Source: a bacterium (lineage in GTDB: Bacteria > Margulisbacteria > Marinamargulisbacteria > JAHFDA01). From it: a stretch of 38,123 nucleotides of DNA. Below are positions 33,829-38,123 of this stretch, one piece after another. How positions within the stretch are numbered: the first letter of the stretch is position 1; each line of letters starts with the position of its first letter. The notes under the pieces are model-generated. The model was not told the origin of the DNA. It saw only the letters and a program-made list of their open reading frames with translations, and ran no database searches. The stretch spans positions 1 through 38,123 of the forward strand of contig JAHFDA010000025.1 in the NCBI GenBank assembly GCA_023249225.1, given 5' to 3'. The position numbers and the translations under genes were made by a program.

Positions 33829-34923
33829 ATGTCTGTCTTACAAAAACGTCTTTCTATTTCGATTGAACCCTACTTGCAGCCGCTGACAGGCCACGTCAGG
33901 AAGTGGACTACCGCAGGCGGAGCAGGCGTGCGTATCTCGGAAGAGCGGATTAGAGCTTACCAACAGGCCGTGCAAGGCGTTTGGCTGGCCGTGCTTTGCA
34001 GTACCCAAACGCGAATACCAGAACTCAACACAGCCCTGCTGCGGGTGCAGTCAAAAGTCTTTCGCCAGTGGATGGATCCGGCGCAGCATGGCGCACGCAT
34101 TTGCGCTTATTTTCTGGCCGAAGACAATCCAGCGGCAGCTTCACCAGACTTTTTATTGTATGAACAGCACCCAGCGGCCTTAGGCATCCACCCCATGGCG
34201 ATTGTGCCGGGTCTTATGGCACCTGACAGCATCGCACTGACCCGCGCTGCCCTTCAGGGAATTTTTTATCCCGACAAAGACTGGCATGACCATGAAGATT
34301 TTGTGGGGGCCATCCATGCCTTGCGTTGCGAGCTGGCCGACGAGGCACGTGAAAATAACGAAGGTTTGGATCTCCGGGCTTATTTCAGCAAGCTCCCGCG
34401 GGTTAATTTTATTTTTCCCATGGAGATGACCGAGGCGTTTAACGGATACATCCATGCGGCGGTTTCGGCGGTGTTCGAGCGGGTCGAGTGGCATGCTCGC
34501 CGCAGCCATTTTTCGCAGCTTCCGGGCAGCGCCTTTTTTGCGCGCTTGCTTCAGGATTTACAACAGGGCACAGGTCTCCTGGCGGTTTCATTGCGGCCCA
34601 ATCAGCCCAATCATATAGAGGCTCCAGCCGTGGCCGAGCAAAATGGCAAACGTATTTATTCGATTTGGATAAAAGAACCCGACATTATTTTAGAACTGGA
34701 TGCCTTTGATTGGTTTAAAGTTTGTATGGCCATGTCTGATCCGTCCAAACTTGAATTGGCGGGTCACGTGACCGACAGCGAACCCAGATGGATCGTCAAC
34801 ATGGCGCAGGTGTGGGAGCAAGCCGAGCAACACCCCGTGCAGTCTGGCACCCGGGACGCCACGCAGGTGGTCATTGATCAATTGTTGGCCGACCCCGCCA
34901 GCGTTAAACCGATTGATGAGTAG
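33829..34923 (+). CDS. Hypothetical protein, paralogue of the next gene
   Basis: 364 residues, soluble, no signal peptide, no recognised domain. The C-terminal half aligns with the following gene: HAAVSAVFERVEW with HAAVASVVERLEL, FFARLLQDLQQG with YFMDLLLFLYEG, and DAFDWFKVCMAM with DASDWMHLFYAA. Also ADEARENNEGLDLRAYFSKL pairs with ADALARRNAGARDIFSRYHL. This indicates an ancient tandem duplication. The sequence is GC-rich like the arg genes, so it looks native rather than part of the cas island. Function unknown. Confidence 0.85.
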   Translation: MSVLQKRLSISIEPYLQPLTGHVRKWTTAGGAGVRISEERIRAYQQAVQGVWLAVLCSTQTRIPELNTALLRVQSKVFRQWMDPAQHGARICAYFLAEDNPAAASPDFLLYEQHPAALGIHPMAIVPGLMAPDSIALTRAALQGIFYPDKDWHDHEDFVGAIHALRCELADEARENNEGLDLRAYFSKLPRVNFIFPMEMTEAFNGYIHAAVSAVFERVEWHARRSHFSQLPGSAFFARLLQDLQQGTGLLAVSLRPNQPNHIEAPAVAEQNGKRIYSIWIKEPDIILELDAFDWFKVCMAMSDPSKLELAGHVTDSEPRWIVNMAQVWEQAEQHPVQSGTRDATQVVIDQLLADPASVKPIDE

Positions 34924-34940
34924 AGCTTTTAGTTAGTCAC

Positions 34941-36116
34941 ATGCTCACAAGGCGTTTGGCCATTGCGGCCCAATATAAACCAGAGTGGCTCTTGGATCTT
35001 AAATGGATGCTGGATCCAGATTTCGAAGGCCACCCACGGGCCATGCTCAAAGAGGCCCGGGCACAGATAGAGTGCGCCTTGCTGGCGCTGTTGCGCTTGT
35101 CGTATCAGCGTGATGCGCAGCTTCGGGAGATCCTCAATAACTTTCAGCACGATATTTATAAAAATCTTTTAGCCGGTCAAGACCGGTTCATGATTTATCC
35201 TTATGGCCAGATCGTCGAAGGTCCGAACGGATTTGAAGGCGTGTCTGTTCCGGACGAGGCGGCCCACATGGCAGCCATGCGTTACCGCCAGGCCAAGCAT
35301 TACCCGCTGTATTTTGCTCCCGAACAAGTGCCACAGTCTGTTTTTATTCAAATTCAGCTTTTAATGTTTGCCGTGGCCAAACGCGATGTGCTGGTGCTTG
35401 ATCCAGTTCAAGCGGTGGAACAGACCCAAAAATATGAAAATCTTATTATGGCGTTGGTTGCCCAGGCCGATGCGCTGGCCAGGCGCAATGCCGGCGCGCG
35501 TGACATTTTTAGCCGCTATCATTTACTGGCGCCGCGCTGCATGTTTGAGTTTGGCGCGGGTTTCGATAGCGAGGCTCGCTGTGCCCTGGTGCATGCGGCT
35601 GTGGCGTCGGTGGTGGAACGCCTGGAGCTTCAGCTTGATGAAATGCCCGAGGAGTTTTTGCCACACCATGAATATTTTATGGATTTGCTGCTTTTTTTGT
35701 ACGAGGGAAAACTGCGTTTTAATATCGAATTGGCAAAGCCCGACACACTCGCGCACCCTATGCGCGTGTGGCATTTTAAATCTCACGAAGCCATCGTGTG
35801 GCAAGTGCAGTTGCGCGACGAAAACGTGATGGGGGCGCTTGACTGTATGGACGCCAGCGACTGGATGCACTTGTTTTATGCGGCTGCCCTGACAGGCGAT
35901 CAGGGAGTCTTTGATGTAGACAGAAATCCATCGGGAACTTGGTCATGGCCCAGTGCTGACGACGGAATTCATGTTTGGTTGCGCCCGACCTCGGTGGATC
36001 GTTTGCGCCAGCAGCTTGCCCTACGCGCGGGCGATCAGGCCTTGGCGTTTGCGGCGCCACTTTTGGAGATCCAGATGCTTAAGCTCACACGGCCCCGCTT
36101 GCGGATTATCAGCTAG
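34941..36116 (+). CDS. Hypothetical protein, paralogue of the previous gene
   Basis: 391 residues, soluble, no known domain seen. It shares the pattern described for its neighbour at 33829-34923, and also has the region PLYFAPEQVPQSVFIQIQLL (about residues 122-141) and a C-terminal WHFKSHEAIVWQVQL. It starts 17 nt after the previous stop and probably shares its transcript. A box TTTAGT lies 7 nt before the ATG. It ends just before the argH promoter. Confidence 0.85.
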   Translation: MLTRRLAIAAQYKPEWLLDLKWMLDPDFEGHPRAMLKEARAQIECALLALLRLSYQRDAQLREILNNFQHDIYKNLLAGQDRFMIYPYGQIVEGPNGFEGVSVPDEAAHMAAMRYRQAKHYPLYFAPEQVPQSVFIQIQLLMFAVAKRDVLVLDPVQAVEQTQKYENLIMALVAQADALARRNAGARDIFSRYHLLAPRCMFEFGAGFDSEARCALVHAAVASVVERLELQLDEMPEEFLPHHEYFMDLLLFLYEGKLRFNIELAKPDTLAHPMRVWHFKSHEAIVWQVQLRDENVMGALDCMDASDWMHLFYAAALTGDQGVFDVDRNPSGTWSWPSADDGIHVWLRPTSVDRLRQQLALRAGDQALAFAAPLLEIQMLKLTRPRLRIIS

Positions 36117-36133
36117 CTTTTTTGCAGTACAAT
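36106..36133 (+). promoter_or_regulatory. argH promoter (TTATCA-16-TACAAT)
   Basis: TTATCA (36106-36111) and TACAAT (36128-36133) are 16 nt apart. The -10 ends 6 nt before the argH ATG, with no Shine-Dalgarno. The argH gene can therefore be expressed apart from the distant arg cluster. Confidence 0.55.
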
Positions 36134-36139
36134 GGAAGC

Positions 36140-37540
36140 ATGCCCACACATAAACCCTGGGGTGGACGCTTTCAACAAGGTAGCAGTCGTCTGACCGAGC
36201 TGTATACCGAATCGCTTTCTTACGATCGGCGACTGGCGCTCTACGATTTACGAGGTACAGGGTCACACGTCAAGGCCTTGCATAAGGCGCGGGTGCTGAC
36301 TTCTACCGAAGTGTCCAAAATGATCGCCGGTCTCAAGGCCCTTGAAAAGGATCTGCGGGCCGGAAAAATAAAATGGGATCCCTTTCTCGAAGATGTCCAC
36401 ATGAACCTGGAAACCTTGCTGGTGAAAAAAATCGGTCCGCTTGGGAAAAAAGTACACACCGGACGCAGCCGTAACGATCAAGTGCTCACCGACTTGCGCC
36501 TGTATGTCAAAGATGCCGTGCTTAACCTGGGCTTGGCGCTTTTGCAGGTCCAGCGCCAGTTCATTTTATTGGCCGAAAAATATACCAATGTTCCCATGCC
36601 CGGGTACACGCATTTGCAACGCGCCCAACCGGTGTTGCTGGGGCACCATTTGCTGGCCTATGTCGAAATGTTCGAGCGCGACAAGCACCGCTTGGCGGCA
36701 ACTTACGAGGCGGCTGACGTGCTGGTGCTGGGGTCAGCAGCTTTGGCAGGCACGGCTTACGCCATTCCGCGCGAGTTTGTGGCCAAAGACCTTGGTTTTG
36801 CGGCTGTTTCGCAAAACAGCATGGACGCTGTGGCCGACCGCGATTTTGTGACCGATGCCTTGTATGCCTGCGCCGTGATGGGTATCCATCTTTCGCGCCT
36901 GGGCGAGGAACTGGTGCTGTGGAGTTCGTCCGAATTCGGTTTTGTCAGCATTGGGGATGCCTTTACCACCGGTTCTTCGATCATGCCGCAAAAAAAGAAT
37001 TCTGATGTGGCCGAACTTTTGCGCGGAAAATCAGGACGCTTGCTGGGGAACCTTGTGGCGCTACTCACGGCGCTTAAGGGTTTGCCACTGACGTATAACC
37101 GCGATTTGCAGGAAGACAAAGAACCGCTTTTTGATTCGCTCGATACGGTTTATCTGGGTTTACAGGTATTGGGCGACTTACTTCCGACCCTTCAATTTAA
37201 TACCGAGCGCATGCGGCGGGCGGCGCTCGAAAATTTTTCTGCTGCAACTGATTTGGCGGATGCGCTGGTTAAAAAGGGTCTGCCGTTCCGCGACGCACAC
37301 GCTGCGGTAGGGCAGGCAGTGGCATATTGCGAACGGCAACTAAAAAATTTCGAGAATCTGTTACCCGATGAATGGCCGCGAGCTTTGGGAAAAAAAGCGG
37401 CCGGTTTGCTGACACCTTTGGAGTGTACAAAGGCCATACGACTTGAAAATATTCTTAATATCCGCAACGTGACGGGTGGCACTGCGCCGGGGCAGGTGCA
37501 GAAACAAATAGGTCGGTGGAAAAAGAAACTGGGGTTTTGA
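36140..37540 (+). CDS. argH: Argininosuccinate lyase
   Basis: 466 residues, splitting argininosuccinate into arginine and fumarate. The start MPTHKPWGGRFQQ (ATG 36140) is the usual N-terminus; an upstream in-frame ATG at 36122 lies in the promoter and is rejected. Signature motifs: HTGRSRNDQV, PGYTHLQRAQPV and the flexible loop GSSIMPQKKNSDVAE with the catalytic Ser. It completes arginine synthesis begun at argC but is separated from argG by the CRISPR island. The stop overlaps the next gene. Confidence 0.97.
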   Translation: MPTHKPWGGRFQQGSSRLTELYTESLSYDRRLALYDLRGTGSHVKALHKARVLTSTEVSKMIAGLKALEKDLRAGKIKWDPFLEDVHMNLETLLVKKIGPLGKKVHTGRSRNDQVLTDLRLYVKDAVLNLGLALLQVQRQFILLAEKYTNVPMPGYTHLQRAQPVLLGHHLLAYVEMFERDKHRLAATYEAADVLVLGSAALAGTAYAIPREFVAKDLGFAAVSQNSMDAVADRDFVTDALYACAVMGIHLSRLGEELVLWSSSEFGFVSIGDAFTTGSSIMPQKKNSDVAELLRGKSGRLLGNLVALLTALKGLPLTYNRDLQEDKEPLFDSLDTVYLGLQVLGDLLPTLQFNTERMRRAALENFSAATDLADALVKKGLPFRDAHAAVGQAVAYCERQLKNFENLLPDEWPRALGKKAAGLLTPLECTKAIRLENILNIRNVTGGTAPGQVQKQIGRWKKKLGF

Positions 37541-38123
37541 ATCATTTTTTTAACTTCTCCCAGCGCCTGGGTTCCAATTCCAGTTGGGTGCAGGCGGGGG
37601 GCGGAAATACCTCTATTAAGGTCGATGCAGGCAGGATGCATGTCAAGGCTTCGGGCTGGCGCTTGCGCGATGCCAATGTCATGGCCGGTTTTGTGTGCGT
37701 GAATGGGCAACCGGTTCGGGATTATTACCGGCGGGCGGCCCAGGCTCAGGATGGCAATGAAACGCAAGCCAATCAACTCATTTTAGACTCGGCTGAACCG
37801 GGGGCCCGACCTTCGATGGAAACCGGTTTCCATGCCCTGATGGATACCATTGTCTTACACAGTCATCCGGTGCTTAGCAATATTTTGTGCTGTGCCTGCG
37901 AAGGGCCAGCGCTGTTTGAAGAGTTATGTCGGGAGCATGGTTTGTCATGGCGTTGGGTGCCCTATGCACGACCCGGACATGAACTGACCCTGGCGATTGC
38001 CCGGCAGTTGCGCGATGCCCCTCTGGTCGATCCGGTGGGAGTATGGTTTTTGCAAAATCATGGCATCATTGTTTCCGCTGCGCATGTAGATGCCGCCTGG
38101 CAGGCGCACGAAAAGGCGCTTGA
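37516..38123 (+). CDS. Class II aldolase family protein, N-terminal part
   Basis: Open at the right edge; about 200 residues visible. Motifs: GGGNTSIK with MHVKASGWRLRD near the start, LHSHP (zinc His pair) and FLQNHGIIVSA (third zinc His), all of the class II aldolase/adducin fold. The start segment looks like the rhamnulose-1-phosphate aldolase-type members with VQAGGGNTS. The frame begins inside the end of argH: candidate starts are GTG 37516 or TTG 37537, the second overlapping the argH stop. The substrate cannot be told, and the C-terminal part that might show a fused dehydrogenase is outside. Confidence 0.85.
   Translation, partial: MEKETGVLNHFFNFSQRLGSNSSWVQAGGGNTSIKVDAGRMHVKASGWRLRDANVMAGFVCVNGQPVRDYYRRAAQAQDGNETQANQLILDSAEPGARPSMETGFHALMDTIVLHSHPVLSNILCCACEGPALFEELCREHGLSWRWVPYARPGHELTLAIARQLRDAPLVDPVGVWFLQNHGIIVSAAHVDAAWQAHEKAL

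Overview
The window looks like a chromosomal segment of a Gram-negative (diderm) bacterium: it carries the end of an apolipoprotein N-acyltransferase, a TatA, lipoproteins and a pseudopilin-like protein. The phylum cannot be fixed from the sequence. The central metabolism, with a pyrophosphate-type phosphofructokinase beside a potassium-dependent membrane pyrophosphatase, and the many genes with a TAnnnT box only 5-9 nt before the start codon, suggest a lineage away from the usual model proteobacteria.

Layout. 1-9.5 kb: lnt end, pyrK-like, a degenerate membrane-pyrophosphatase paralogue, tpiA, a cupin mannose-6-phosphate isomerase-like gene, PPi-type pfk, hppA, tatA (minus strand, 52 aa) and glgP. 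9.5-15.9 kb: envelope and unassigned genes, mostly on the minus strand (secreted protein, FN3/NHL lipoprotein, DUF5683-like protein, pseudopilin-like protein), plus a LigB/MEMO-like protein and a DHH phosphoesterase. 15.9-21.2 kb: argC-argJ-argB-argF-argG. 21.2-33.7 kb: a complete type I-E CRISPR-Cas locus (cas3, cas8e, cse2, cas7e, cas5e, cas6e, cas1, cas2 and an array of 33 full repeats plus a truncated one). 33.8-36.1 kb: two related genes of unknown function. 36.1-37.5 kb: argH, then the start of a class II aldolase. The CRISPR island therefore sits between argG and argH.

The main discovery candidate is the cas3-cas8e intergenic region. On the minus strand it holds two degenerate CRISPR repeats (23930-23958 and 23869-23897) exactly 61 nt apart, leaving a 32-nt pseudo-spacer, the same geometry as the real array. 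The first 17 nt of the pseudo-spacer match a site at 23979-24010 at 14 positions. Two of the three mismatches are at positions 6 and 12, which Cascade leaves unpaired, and an AAG PAM lies next to the site. The PAM overlaps the -35 box of the predicted promoter for a 41-codon membrane-peptide gene and the Cascade operon. This predicts a crRNA-like RNA that uses Cascade to repress Cascade's own operon. Because the first gene repressed is a toxin-like hydrophobic peptide, it may also act as an addiction module. The layout resembles the CreR/CreTA principle described for other type I systems, here with a possible peptide rather than RNA effector. An AlbA_2/Schlafen-like gene translationally embedded between cas8e and cse2 is a second unusual part of the locus.
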